From contig CAVPSX010000012.1 of assembly GCA_963708515.1 (NCBI GenBank), forward strand, positions 310,001 through 374,000: a DNA stretch of 64,000 nucleotides, given 5' to 3'. Source of the DNA: JAPLJM01 sp963708515 (lineage in GTDB: Bacteria; Desulfobacterota; Syntrophia; Syntrophales; Fen-1087). Position 1 is the stretch's first letter, and each line of letters starts with the position of its first letter. Of the stretch, positions 28,561-37,642 are shown piece by piece. The translations under genes were made by a program, and so were the position numbers. The notes beneath the pieces are model-generated. The model was not told the origin of the DNA and made no database searches. It saw only the letters and a program-made list of their open reading frames with translations.

Positions 28561-31104
28561 ATGCAAAGACCGTTACTTCCCCTCTTGATTGCCGTCATGG
28601 CAGGGATTTCTTCAGGGTATCTTTTTGAAATGCCTCGTTTCTGGTTGCTGGCCATGCTGGCCTTGGGCCTGGTCTCTCTCCTTCTATGCATCTGGAGGAG
28701 GTTCACATATCTGATCTTGCCGGCGGCCATGATCGTCACCTTTGCGTTGTCCGTCCTGAACATGCATCTGTATCTCTATGAAAAGCCCGATCCGGCTCAC
28801 ATCGTACACCATGCGGGCCCCGATATATTGACCGTTGAGGGTTTGATAACGGCTTCCCCCAAGCAATTTCCGGATAAAACCCAGTTGATCGTTTCCGCTC
28901 AACGACTTCGGAAGAGCGGCGCCGTCATCCCCGTTCACGGCAAGATCTTGTTGAATTGCGTCATGGACACTTCATTTCGGTACGGGCAGATCATCCGCTT
29001 CAAAACCAAACTCAAGATTCCCCGCAATTTTCACAATCCCGGCGGGTTCGATTATGAAAATTATCTTCGTTTCAAAGGCATTCTGGTTCATGGGTTCATC
29101 AGCAATCCGACCAATCTCATTATTCTTCGGGAAAACCAGGGTCATCCGCTGCTGACGCAACTCGAAGCGTTTCGGAGCCAGTTGAAAACCATCATTCGGG
29201 CCAATGCCGGATCACCGGCCGGCGAAATTATTCAGGCAATGATTCTCGGGGATCAGAAAGAAATCCCGAAGGAAATCCAGGACCAATTCAACCGAACCGG
29301 CGTTTCTCACATCATCGCCATTTCCGGATTTAATGTCGGAATTATTGCGTTTTTCTCGATCCTGATCGTCCGCATGATCATGAAAACATCGGAATATCTG
29401 CTGCTGAGATTCAACATCACGAAAGTCTCCCTGGCTCTTTCCTTCATTCCCATTGCCATCTTCACCTTGATCGCAGGGATGGGGATTTCGGTCGTCCGAG
29501 CTGCCATCATGGCGCTGGCGTTTCTCGTCGCCATTCTTCTGGGAAAGGAGCGGGATCTTTATCATACCCTGGCATTGGCAGCCCTGCTGATTCTCGCGGT
29601 CTCTCCCCCTTCCCTCTTCGATATTTCTTTTCAGTTGTCCTTTTCCGCCGTGGCCGCCATTCTTTTCATGACGCCAAAACTGACTGCCTTGATTCCCAAA
29701 CCGCCTGTAGAGGGAAAGCCCCGGATACAGCTATTTATTTACCGGCGACTATACGACATCGCGCTGTTCATGGTTGTATCCGTCAGCGCCACGCTTGGCA
29801 CGCTGCCGTTGGTTGTTTTTTACTTCAACAGGATGTCTCTGATCACGCTGCCGGCAAACCTTGTCGTTGTTCCGATTATGGGGATCATGGCCCTTCCGGT
29901 CTCCATGACCATCATTCTGGCGGCACCCTTTTCGGCGAGTTTGACGGCCTGGCTGATCAAACTGTCCGCCCTCCTGATCGAAATTTCCCTGTTCATGGTC
30001 GAGTATTTTGCCTCCCTGTCCTGGGCCGCATACTATGTTGCCACCCCGAATGCGCTTGAAATCATCGTCTATTGCCTGCTGTTGTTGATTCTGTTCAGCC
30101 TGATCGACAACCGGACAAAAAGACGCCATGCGCTGCCGTCCGAAATTGAGTCTTTATCGAGGCGTGGCGGTGTGCTCACAGGGGTGTTGGTCGGATTAAT
30201 GTTTTTCTTTTTTGCCTATCTGCTGTACGGCAATTTCACCGAAACGCAAAATCGTGACCTGCGTATGACGGCGATTGATGTGGGCCATGGCAATTCAACG
30301 CTGATCCGCTTTCCCGGCGGCAAGAACATGCTCATTGACGGCGGCGGTTTTTTTAACGATGAATTTGATACCGGCAGATATGTTGTGGCGCCCTTCCTGT
30401 GGCATCAAAAAATCCGCAAAATTGATATTGTTGTGTTGACGCATGTCCATCCGGATCATCTCAATGGATTGAAGTTTATCGTGGAAAATTTCAATATCGG
30501 GGAAGTCTGGTCAAACGGTCACGAAGACGATACGGAATCCTTCCAGGAATTTAAAAGAATTATAACGGATAGGAACATTCCCTTCCACCGGGTTTCGGCG
30601 GCAACGCCTCCGATTCAAATCGACGCGGTTCATGTCCGGATCCTCAATCCCGCTGTTTCCGCGCATCTTGCCGACGACTGGAACACATACAACGGGATCA
30701 ACAATTATTCCCTCGTCGCGAAACTGACATACGGCGCCGTCGGCGTCCTGTTTCCGGCGGATATCACCGAACAGACGGAAGCACGTCTTGTCCGTCAGAA
30801 CGTCAAGATCAAGAGCGATGTCCTGTTCATCCCCCATCACGGCAGCCTCACATCCAGTACGGAACCATTCCTCGATGCCGTTGCTCCCCGCATCGCTATC
30901 GTCAGCTGTGGAAAGGATAACATCTTTCGCCTCCCTCATCCCGATGTGCTGGACAGGTGTAATGTCCGGAAGATCAGGCTGCTTAGAACAGACCGGAACG
31001 GTGCGGTAACCGTCTCGACAGACGGCAGTGATCTGCGCGTCCATTCCGCCAGGGAAAGGCGATCCGGCGTCATCATGGGACCCACGTCCCCGAGCGGCGA
31101 TTAA
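28561..31104 (+). CDS. comEC: DNA internalisation/competence protein ComEC
   Basis: An 847-residue inner-membrane DNA channel protein. The order is classical: DUF4131-type N-terminus with membrane helices and an OB-like section (residues 1-200), Competence domain with about nine helices (215-500, including GVSHIIAISGFNVGI), and a metallo-beta-lactamase domain from about 565 with HVHPDHLNG and PHHGS. It translocates single-stranded DNA in natural transformation. An AT-rich stretch with TATAAT (28514-28519) lies upstream. It is divergent from the PilS/PilR-like pair, fitting type IV pilus-linked DNA uptake. Confidence 0.93.
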   Translation: MQRPLLPLLIAVMAGISSGYLFEMPRFWLLAMLALGLVSLLLCIWRRFTYLILPAAMIVTFALSVLNMHLYLYEKPDPAHIVHHAGPDILTVEGLITASPKQFPDKTQLIVSAQRLRKSGAVIPVHGKILLNCVMDTSFRYGQIIRFKTKLKIPRNFHNPGGFDYENYLRFKGILVHGFISNPTNLIILRENQGHPLLTQLEAFRSQLKTIIRANAGSPAGEIIQAMILGDQKEIPKEIQDQFNRTGVSHIIAISGFNVGIIAFFSILIVRMIMKTSEYLLLRFNITKVSLALSFIPIAIFTLIAGMGISVVRAAIMALAFLVAILLGKERDLYHTLALAALLILAVSPPSLFDISFQLSFSAVAAILFMTPKLTALIPKPPVEGKPRIQLFIYRRLYDIALFMVVSVSATLGTLPLVVFYFNRMSLITLPANLVVVPIMGIMALPVSMTIILAAPFSASLTAWLIKLSALLIEISLFMVEYFASLSWAAYYVATPNALEIIVYCLLLLILFSLIDNRTKRRHALPSEIESLSRRGGVLTGVLVGLMFFFFAYLLYGNFTETQNRDLRMTAIDVGHGNSTLIRFPGGKNMLIDGGGFFNDEFDTGRYVVAPFLWHQKIRKIDIVVLTHVHPDHLNGLKFIVENFNIGEVWSNGHEDDTESFQEFKRIITDRNIPFHRVSAATPPIQIDAVHVRILNPAVSAHLADDWNTYNGINNYSLVAKLTYGAVGVLFPADITEQTEARLVRQNVKIKSDVLFIPHHGSLTSSTEPFLDAVAPRIAIVSCGKDNIFRLPHPDVLDRCNVRKIRLLRTDRNGAVTVSTDGSDLRVHSARERRSGVIMGPTSPSGD

Positions 31105-31287
31105 TTCGTCATTACAGACGCTCTTTTCGAAAACCGCGTATGGTCAGGGACGCATCGTCGTCAATATTTAATTGCCTTTCAGGGCCTTATGTGCTATCCA
31201 GCACGCCGTCAAAAGAGAGGTTGGACCTTTGCCGGTCATCTTTGCCGCCGCGGAGGCCATTTATTGAAAGCATCTTTAAGGTTTTTT

Positions 31288-32553
31288 ATGCAACCCATCA
31301 CTGCGGTAAGAGGGTTCAAGGATATCCTGCCTGAAGAAACGGGCAGGTGGCAGTTTATTGAACGCCGGGCACGCGAGGTTTTTGCCGCTTTCGGTTTCCG
31401 GGAAATCAGAGTCCCGATTCTCGAAAAGACAGACCTGTTCACGCGCGGAATCGGCGATACCACCGATATCGTTGAGAAAGAAATGTATACGTTTCTCGAC
31501 CGGGGCGAGGAATCCCTGACGCTGCGGCCGGAGGCGACGGCCTCCGTCATCCGCGCTTATCTGGAGCACAGCCTGCATGCAGTGGATCCCGTCGCCAAGC
31601 TTTATACGATGGGTCCCATGTTCCGGCGGGAACGACCGCAGAAAGGCCGATTCCGGCAGTTTCATCAGATCAATGCGGAGCTGCTGGGACTTGACGATCC
31701 GAGGACGGATGCGGAAGTCATGCTCATGCTGATTCATTTCCTGAAATGCGTCGGCTTGTCGGAACCGGCCCTGGAAATCAACACGCTGGGCTGCTTTGAC
31801 TGCCGCCCCGCCTTCCGGGAAGCCATCACGGGCTTTCTGAAAGGAAAAGAAGGTCAGCTCTGCGATGACTGCCGGCGGCGTATCCATACCAACCCGCTGC
31901 GTGTTTTCGACTGTAAAAATGAGGGTTGCGCCGATGTGATCCACGAGGCCCCCCGTCTTATCGCGTACATCTGCGATGCCTGCCGGGATCATTTTGAGCA
32001 GGTCCAGTCCAGCCTGAATCTTTTCAACCTGTCATTTGTGATCAATTCGCTGATGGTGCGCGGGCTTGATTACTATACGAGAACGGCATTTGAAGTGACG
32101 ACTCAGTCTCTGGGGGCGCAGAATGCCATCGCGGGGGGCGGACGTTATGACGGGCTGGTCGGGGATCTCGGCGGACCGGATATCCCCGGCATTGGATTCG
32201 CGGTCGGCTTTGAGCGGCTGGTCGCCCTGCTCCCTGCGGATGCCGCATCGTTCCATCAGAATCCTGATCTTTTTATTGCCGCCCTGGGCCCGGATGCCCA
32301 GAAGTATGCATTCGAGCTCTGCAACAGGCTCCGCATGAAGGGAATATACACGGAAATGGATTATCTCGGCAAAAGCCTGAAAAGCCAGATGAAACGGGCC
32401 GACAAGCTCAAGTGCCAGCACGCGCTGATCGTGGGTGACCGCGAGTTGTCAACGGGCCGGCTGGAACTCAGAAATATGGAAACGAGCGCACAGGAAACCA
32501 TCGATCTGGACGAAATCGAAAACATAATCGAAGCCAATATCAAAGCGAGGTAA
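31288..32553 (+). CDS. hisS: Histidyl-tRNA synthetase
   Basis: Class II tRNA synthetase of 421 residues. Motif 1 and 2 regions are visible (FREIRVPILEKTDLFTRG, MGPMFRRERPQKGRFRQF), and the HisA motif GLDYYTRTAFE and GGGRYDGL are diagnostic. The start MQPITAVRGFKDILPEE at 31288 matches the family; 33 extra upstream codons in the open frame lack conservation. aspS follows nine bases later, a common hisS-aspS pairing. Confidence 0.96.
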   Translation: MQPITAVRGFKDILPEETGRWQFIERRAREVFAAFGFREIRVPILEKTDLFTRGIGDTTDIVEKEMYTFLDRGEESLTLRPEATASVIRAYLEHSLHAVDPVAKLYTMGPMFRRERPQKGRFRQFHQINAELLGLDDPRTDAEVMLMLIHFLKCVGLSEPALEINTLGCFDCRPAFREAITGFLKGKEGQLCDDCRRRIHTNPLRVFDCKNEGCADVIHEAPRLIAYICDACRDHFEQVQSSLNLFNLSFVINSLMVRGLDYYTRTAFEVTTQSLGAQNAIAGGGRYDGLVGDLGGPDIPGIGFAVGFERLVALLPADAASFHQNPDLFIAALGPDAQKYAFELCNRLRMKGIYTEMDYLGKSLKSQMKRADKLKCQHALIVGDRELSTGRLELRNMETSAQETIDLDEIENIIEANIKAR

Positions 32554-32561
32554 ACTTTTAA

Positions 32562-34340
32562 GTGTCAGAATTTATTACCGTAAAGAAAAGAACCCATTAC
32601 TGTGGCGTTCTTCGGGCGGCCGATGCCGGCAAGACGGTCATCCTGATGGGCTGGGTGCAGCGCCGCCGGGACCACGGCGGCGTCATCTTTGTTGATTTGA
32701 GAGACCGAGAAGGCCTGATCCAGGTCGTCTTCAACCCGGAACTCAACCCGGCCGTTCATCAGGAGGCGCATCGCATCCGGAGTGAATATGTCCTGGCCGT
32801 CCAGGGCAAGGTTCGCAAAAGACCGGAAGGCATGGAGAATCCGGACCTGTCAACCGGCCAGATCGAGGTGATGATCGATGACCTGGAAATTCTCAATGAA
32901 TCAAAAACGCCTCCGTTTGTCCTCGATGCGGAGGAAGAGATTTCCGAGAATGTCCGTTTGAAATACCGGTATCTGGACTTGAGACGCCCGGAGATTCAAA
33001 AAAAGATCATCCTGCGCAGCCAGGCCGCGACGGCCACGAGGGAATATTTTCATGGCCAGGGATTCATCGAAATCGAAACGCCTTTTCTGACCAAGAGCAC
33101 GCCGGAAGGGGCGCGGGATTATCTTGTCCCGAGCCGCATCCATCAAGGCATGTTCTACGCGCTGCCGCAATCTCCCCAGCTCTTCAAGCAATTGCTGATG
33201 GTGTCGGGATTTGACCGCTATTACCAGATCGTCAAATGCTTCCGCGATGAAGACCTGCGGGCGGATCGTCAGCCCGAATTTACCCAGGTCGATTGCGAAA
33301 TGTCTTTTATCGATGAGAACGATATCATCACCGTCATGGAGGGGTACATGGCGCACCTGTTCCGGAGCTGCCTTGGTTTGACCCTGAAGACCCCCTTCCC
33401 CAGGATGGCCTATCGGGACGCCATGGAGTGTTTCGGAAAGGACAACCCGGATACGCGCTTTGCCATGGAATTGAAGGACCTGACGGACATCGTGAAGGAC
33501 TCCAAGTTTACGCTCTTTCAGGAAGTTGCCGGCGGCGGCGGCGTCATCAAGGCACTTAAGATTGAAGACGGCAGAAAGCTCTCGCGCAAGGATCTGGATG
33601 GTCTCAAGGATTACGTGGCCACTTATGGCGCCAGGGGACTGGCCTGGGCGCGTGTCAATCCGGACGGATGGACCTCGCCGATTTTCAAATATCTCAAGCC
33701 GCTCGAAGTCGAGAAGATCAATGCGCGGCTCGAGGTTCAGGAAGGGGACCTGATGGTTTTCGTAGCGGATAAGCCGGGGATTGTACACGATTCTCTCGGC
33801 AATCTGAGAATCCACCTGGCCAGACAGCTGAACCTTATTGATCCGGCGGCCTTCGCCTTCACCTGGGTCACGGAATTTCCGCTGATGGAATACAGCGACG
33901 CGGATAAACGATTCGTTTCCATGCACCATCCTTTCACTTCTCCCGTGATGGCGGATATTGGGTTTCTCGAAGCAGATCCCGGCCGGGTCAGGGCCAGGGC
34001 TTATGATCTTATCCTCAACGGATCGGAAATCGGCGGCGGCAGCATCCGGATTCATTCGCAAAAGGTGCAGGCCATGATCTTCAAGGCTCTCGGACTCGGA
34101 GAGGATGAGGCGCGGACAAAGTTCGGTTTTCTGCTGGATGCCCTGGAATATGGTACGCCTCCCCACGGCGGCATTGCCTTCGGTTTCGATCGCCTGATCA
34201 TGTTGATGGCCGGAGCGGATTCAATCCGGGATGTCATCGCCTTTCCAAAAACACAGAAGGCCGCCTGCCTGCTGATGGATGCCCCCTCAAAGGTCAGCAT
34301 CGAACAATTACTGGAGCTTTCACTGAAAGTTGTTCAATAA
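32562..34340 (+). CDS. aspS: Aspartyl-tRNA synthetase
   Basis: Bacterial-type AspRS of 592 residues with N-terminal anticodon-binding OB domain (VILMGWVQRRRDHGGVIFVDLRDREG), class II core (FLTKSTPEGARDYLVPSR, FRDEDLRADRQPEFTQ), the GAD insertion domain and C-terminal GIAFGFDRL motif 3. It begins at GTG (32562). In organisms lacking AsnRS this enzyme may be non-discriminating; that cannot be judged here. Encoded directly after hisS. Confidence 0.97.
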   Translation: MSEFITVKKRTHYCGVLRAADAGKTVILMGWVQRRRDHGGVIFVDLRDREGLIQVVFNPELNPAVHQEAHRIRSEYVLAVQGKVRKRPEGMENPDLSTGQIEVMIDDLEILNESKTPPFVLDAEEEISENVRLKYRYLDLRRPEIQKKIILRSQAATATREYFHGQGFIEIETPFLTKSTPEGARDYLVPSRIHQGMFYALPQSPQLFKQLLMVSGFDRYYQIVKCFRDEDLRADRQPEFTQVDCEMSFIDENDIITVMEGYMAHLFRSCLGLTLKTPFPRMAYRDAMECFGKDNPDTRFAMELKDLTDIVKDSKFTLFQEVAGGGGVIKALKIEDGRKLSRKDLDGLKDYVATYGARGLAWARVNPDGWTSPIFKYLKPLEVEKINARLEVQEGDLMVFVADKPGIVHDSLGNLRIHLARQLNLIDPAAFAFTWVTEFPLMEYSDADKRFVSMHHPFTSPVMADIGFLEADPGRVRARAYDLILNGSEIGGGSIRIHSQKVQAMIFKALGLGEDEARTKFGFLLDALEYGTPPHGGIAFGFDRLIMLMAGADSIRDVIAFPKTQKAACLLMDAPSKVSIEQLLELSLKVVQ

Positions 34341-34426
34341 TAATGTCGGGCATGGAAGCCATTTTTCTATTGACATGGGGAAGTTAAAATGCCCTCTTTT
34401 GTTTACCGAAAATATGGAGCATGAAA

Positions 34427-36316
34427 ATGGCCAAATGGAACAAGAACAAAAAAGTACTGGACCATGAGCATTCCCGTTTCTGGCAGTACGATCTGAAGGA
34501 TATCGATCAGCCGAACCTGCAGAAGGATGTGTTTCCCTATGATGAGGTCAGCCGCATCGACTTCGATCATAAACTCATTCCTATTAATCCACCCGATGAA
34601 ATCTTCATCACAGACACCACTTTCCGGGACGGTCAGCAGGCGCGGCCCCCGTATACGGTCAAACAGATCGTTGATTTATATACGTTCATGAGCAAATTGG
34701 GCGGTGATAACGGCGTGATCCGCCAGACGGAATTCTTCCTCTACAGCCAGAAGGACAAGGAGGCTGTCACCAGATGCCTGAGCCTGGGCTTGAGGTATCC
34801 GGAGGTGACCGGCTGGATCCGATCCACGCGGGAGGATGTAACTCTCGTCAAGGAGGCCGGCCTCAAGGAAACGGGCATTCTGACCTCCGTATCCGACTAT
34901 CACATTTTCCTGAAGTTGAATCAGTCAAGGCGGCAGGTCATGGAGGATTATCTCGATACGGTCCGCTCCATTCTTGATGCCGGGATCATTCCGCGCTGTC
35001 ACTTCGAAGACGTTACGCGGGCCGACATTTACGGTTTTTGCATTCCCTTCGCCATTGAACTCATGAAGCTGTGCGCGGAAAGCGGCGTCGATATCAAGAT
35101 CAGGCTCTGCGATACGATGGGATATGGCGTGACCTACCCGGGGGCGTCCCTGCCGCGCAGCGTTGATAAAATAATCCGCGCATTAATCGAGGAGGCGGGC
35201 GTTCCGGGTCATCTGTTGGAATGGCACGGCCACAACGACTTTCACAAGGCCCTGATCAACGCCACGAGCGCCTGGCTTTACGGCTGCAGCGGAGCCAACG
35301 GCACGCTGCTTGGTCTCGGGGAGCGGACCGGAAATCCGGCAGTGGAAGCCCTCATCATTGAGTACATCGGTCTTAAAGGTTCAACAAACGGCGTGGACAC
35401 GACCGTCATCACGGACATTGCCCGCTACTTTGAGAAAGAGATCGGCTTCAAGATTCCCGCCAATTATCCTTTCGTGGGTGCGGATTTCAACGTGACGCGC
35501 GCAGGCATCCATGCCGACGGGCTCATCAAGTGCGAAGAGATCTATAATATCTTTGATACCACCAAAATCCTGAAAAGACCCATCATACCCATGGTAACCG
35601 ACAAATCCGGAAAGGCGGGCATTGCCTACTGGATCAACGGCCATCTGGGGTTGGCAGGCGATCATATGGTCGATAAGCGTCACCCCGGCATCTCAAAGAT
35701 CCACAAATGGATCACCGAAGAGTATGAGTCCGGACGGGTAACGGGCATTTCCAATGAAGAGATGGAAAAGCGCGTCCGTAAATATCTGCCCGAACTGTTC
35801 ATGTCCAACCTGGAGAAGATCAAGCACATGGCTGCGCAAGCCGCCATGACCGTGGTGAAGCAGGTCATCGAACACCCTGTCATGCGCAGTATGCAGCCGG
35901 ATCTTCAGGAGCCCATCATGCTGCAGTGCATCGAGGAGAACCCGTCGATCCAATTTTCCTATGTTGTTGATATGAATGGCAAAAAAACAACGAGGAATAT
36001 CACCAACATCGCCGACCGGGCGAAATATGAAAATTATGGCATTGGCACCGATCAGTCGGATCGCGAGTGGTTTATCAAACCCCTGCAGACCGGCAAAATC
36101 CATGTTACCAATTTTTACATTTCCAAAATGACAGGCGCCCTTTGCATCACCGTCTCCGCGCCCATTATGGACGACAAGGATGAAATGGTGGGTATCTTCG
36201 GCGTGGACATTAAGTTTGAGGACTGGGTGAAACGCGTCGAGGATATTGCAGAAGCGACGCATATCGCCCTGCGGGAAGAGTATGAAAACAAGGAAAAGCG
36301 GGATCGCTGGTTGTAA
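34427..36316 (+). CDS. HMGL-family synthase (Re-citrate/homocitrate synthase-like) fused to a Cache-like domain
   Basis: About 629 residues. Residues 55-460 form an HMGL-like barrel: ITDTTFRDGQQARPP carries the metal-binding aspartate, with HFEDVTRADIYGF and LEWHGHNDFHKALINA the metal histidines, then GLGERTGNPAVEA. This fits isopropylmalate/homocitrate synthases and the Re-citrate synthase group known from Clostridium kluyveri and Syntrophus aciditrophicus. Residues 505-610 (SIQFSYVVDMNGKKTTRN, GIGTDQSDREWF, VSAPIMDDKDEMVGIFGVDI) look like a PDC/Cache ligand-sensing domain, unusual on a synthase. ATG 34427 is preferred over 34421 because of GGAG spacing. Citrate synthesis for glutamate is my best inference. 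Confidence 0.75.
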   Translation: MAKWNKNKKVLDHEHSRFWQYDLKDIDQPNLQKDVFPYDEVSRIDFDHKLIPINPPDEIFITDTTFRDGQQARPPYTVKQIVDLYTFMSKLGGDNGVIRQTEFFLYSQKDKEAVTRCLSLGLRYPEVTGWIRSTREDVTLVKEAGLKETGILTSVSDYHIFLKLNQSRRQVMEDYLDTVRSILDAGIIPRCHFEDVTRADIYGFCIPFAIELMKLCAESGVDIKIRLCDTMGYGVTYPGASLPRSVDKIIRALIEEAGVPGHLLEWHGHNDFHKALINATSAWLYGCSGANGTLLGLGERTGNPAVEALIIEYIGLKGSTNGVDTTVITDIARYFEKEIGFKIPANYPFVGADFNVTRAGIHADGLIKCEEIYNIFDTTKILKRPIIPMVTDKSGKAGIAYWINGHLGLAGDHMVDKRHPGISKIHKWITEEYESGRVTGISNEEMEKRVRKYLPELFMSNLEKIKHMAAQAAMTVVKQVIEHPVMRSMQPDLQEPIMLQCIEENPSIQFSYVVDMNGKKTTRNITNIADRAKYENYGIGTDQSDREWFIKPLQTGKIHVTNFYISKMTGALCITVSAPIMDDKDEMVGIFGVDIKFEDWVKRVEDIAEATHIALREEYENKEKRDRWL

Positions 36317-36787
36317 CGAGAACGACAGGGCTGCAATCTGACAGGATAAAATGAATCCTTTCAATTATTTGGACAATTTTATATCATATTTTACTTGACG
36401 TACCTGTTATTATGGGTTAGACAAGATAAATTGTCACCATGTCAACACAGACGGAGTAATTCATGAGCATGTGGCTTGGGAAATAATATAGCGACTTTGC
36501 CATGACATTGTTTGGAGGATAGAGAAGGACCGTTTTAAAAAATTTGATATTTGTGTTGAATACGTCGGCTTTTCATTTTACCTGTGCTTTTCTCATTTAC
36601 GCTCGTCTTATTCCTTGCCTGACCCTTTTTTCCTTTTCCCCCGGTAAGAATTATCTTCAGAAAGTCCGGGAAAGACTGTTCAACGCGAAAATAGACGATT
36701 GATAATTGTTATTATATATTTACAAAGCTTTACAGGCCAGGATTCTTAAGATTTGTGATGAATCCATGGCAATGGGAGGTAAAAGAA
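36317..36787. other. AT-rich intergenic region
   Basis: About 470 bases with low GC content compared with flanking genes. TTGACG at 36395-36400 followed after 17 bases by TAGACA is a weak promoter-like match. No gene, terminator with T-run or structured RNA was recognised. Confidence 0.4.
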
Positions 36788-37447
36788 ATGCCACTTGTCA
36801 TAAAATGGGAACAGGATACGTCAAAGATAATGCGATCGGCCGTCCTGTGGTTGACCCTTTTTGTCGTATTGCTGTTCATCGGAAGTCCAATGATCATTTC
36901 CGCCAAGCATCGACTGCAGGATTTGACGTCGGCATCCGACTTTCTGAAACAGCATGAAAACTACTGGCAGAAGAAACGTATTTTAAAGGTCCTCGGTCAA
37001 GCCGATCTGACACAAGGGCATGCGAAGACCATTGCCCGGGCCGTCATTGAGGAATCCGGGAAGCACGACATCCCGGTTTCACTGTTTCTGGCGATCATGA
37101 AAAAGGAAAGTAATTTTAAGGTCCACGCCCGGTCACCGGTCAACGCCATGGGGATCATGCAGATCCACCCCGTCACATGGGACGCCTACACTAAGAAACT
37201 AAATCTCGACGTCTCAAGGAAGCATGCCTTTGAGCCTGCCCTAAACATCATGGTTTCTGCAGCCCTTATAAGCGACCTCAGGGATCGGTACACGAAAATG
37301 GGGCTCGAGGAAACGATTCTCTGGGATTACATTCTGGCGGCCTATTATGCGGGTGGCGAATCACTCAAAAGTGGCCTTAAGAAGAACCACAAATACTATG
37401 TGAAAAAGGTCAGGGAATATGATGATCAGATCAGCAGCACCATTTAA
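36788..37447 (+). CDS. Lytic murein transglycosylase (SLT/Goose-lysozyme type)
   Basis: A 219-residue protein with one N-terminal hydrophobic segment (AVLWLTLFVVLLFIGSPMII, about residues 20-40), acting as signal anchor. The SLT domain follows from about residue 85, with catalytic glutamate in KKESNFKVHARSPVNAMGIM and then MQIHPVTW and AAYYAGG. It cleaves peptidoglycan in the periplasm. GGGAGG lies before ATG 36788; an ATG 33 bases upstream lacks such a site. Single gene, about 200 bases before rmuC. Confidence 0.85.
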   Translation: MPLVIKWEQDTSKIMRSAVLWLTLFVVLLFIGSPMIISAKHRLQDLTSASDFLKQHENYWQKKRILKVLGQADLTQGHAKTIARAVIEESGKHDIPVSLFLAIMKKESNFKVHARSPVNAMGIMQIHPVTWDAYTKKLNLDVSRKHAFEPALNIMVSAALISDLRDRYTKMGLEETILWDYILAAYYAGGESLKSGLKKNHKYYVKKVREYDDQISSTI

Positions 37448-37463
37448 TGCCCGATTTCGGGCA
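37448..37463 (+). terminator. Small hairpin after the transglycosylase gene
   Basis: TGCCCG (37448-37453) and CGGGCA (37458-37463) form a six-base-pair stem with an ATTT loop directly after the stop codon. There is no T-run, so it is a weak or Rho-assisted terminator, or a stabilising 3' hairpin. Confidence 0.35.
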
Positions 37464-37642
37464 ACGGAATCATCCTTCCAAGGATATTCTTCCGACTTAG
37501 CCGGCCTACCACAGCTTTTTTCTTTTTTATTTATCTGAAATACGTTAGCATCTCTTCCACGGCATGATCTGATCCGTGATTCCATGAAAGTCCATCCACG
37601 ATACGAAAAACCGAGTAGATCATCTTCCAAGGGAGGTCGTTT

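Noticed and set aside
28414..28566. Extended N-terminus of the PilS-like kinase up to 28566
   Set aside because: It would overlap the comEC start and adds a basic, unconserved stretch; the ATG at 28413 fits the family better.
32901..34166. 421-codon open frame on the minus strand
   Set aside because: Antisense to aspS; long only because of GC-rich codon usage.
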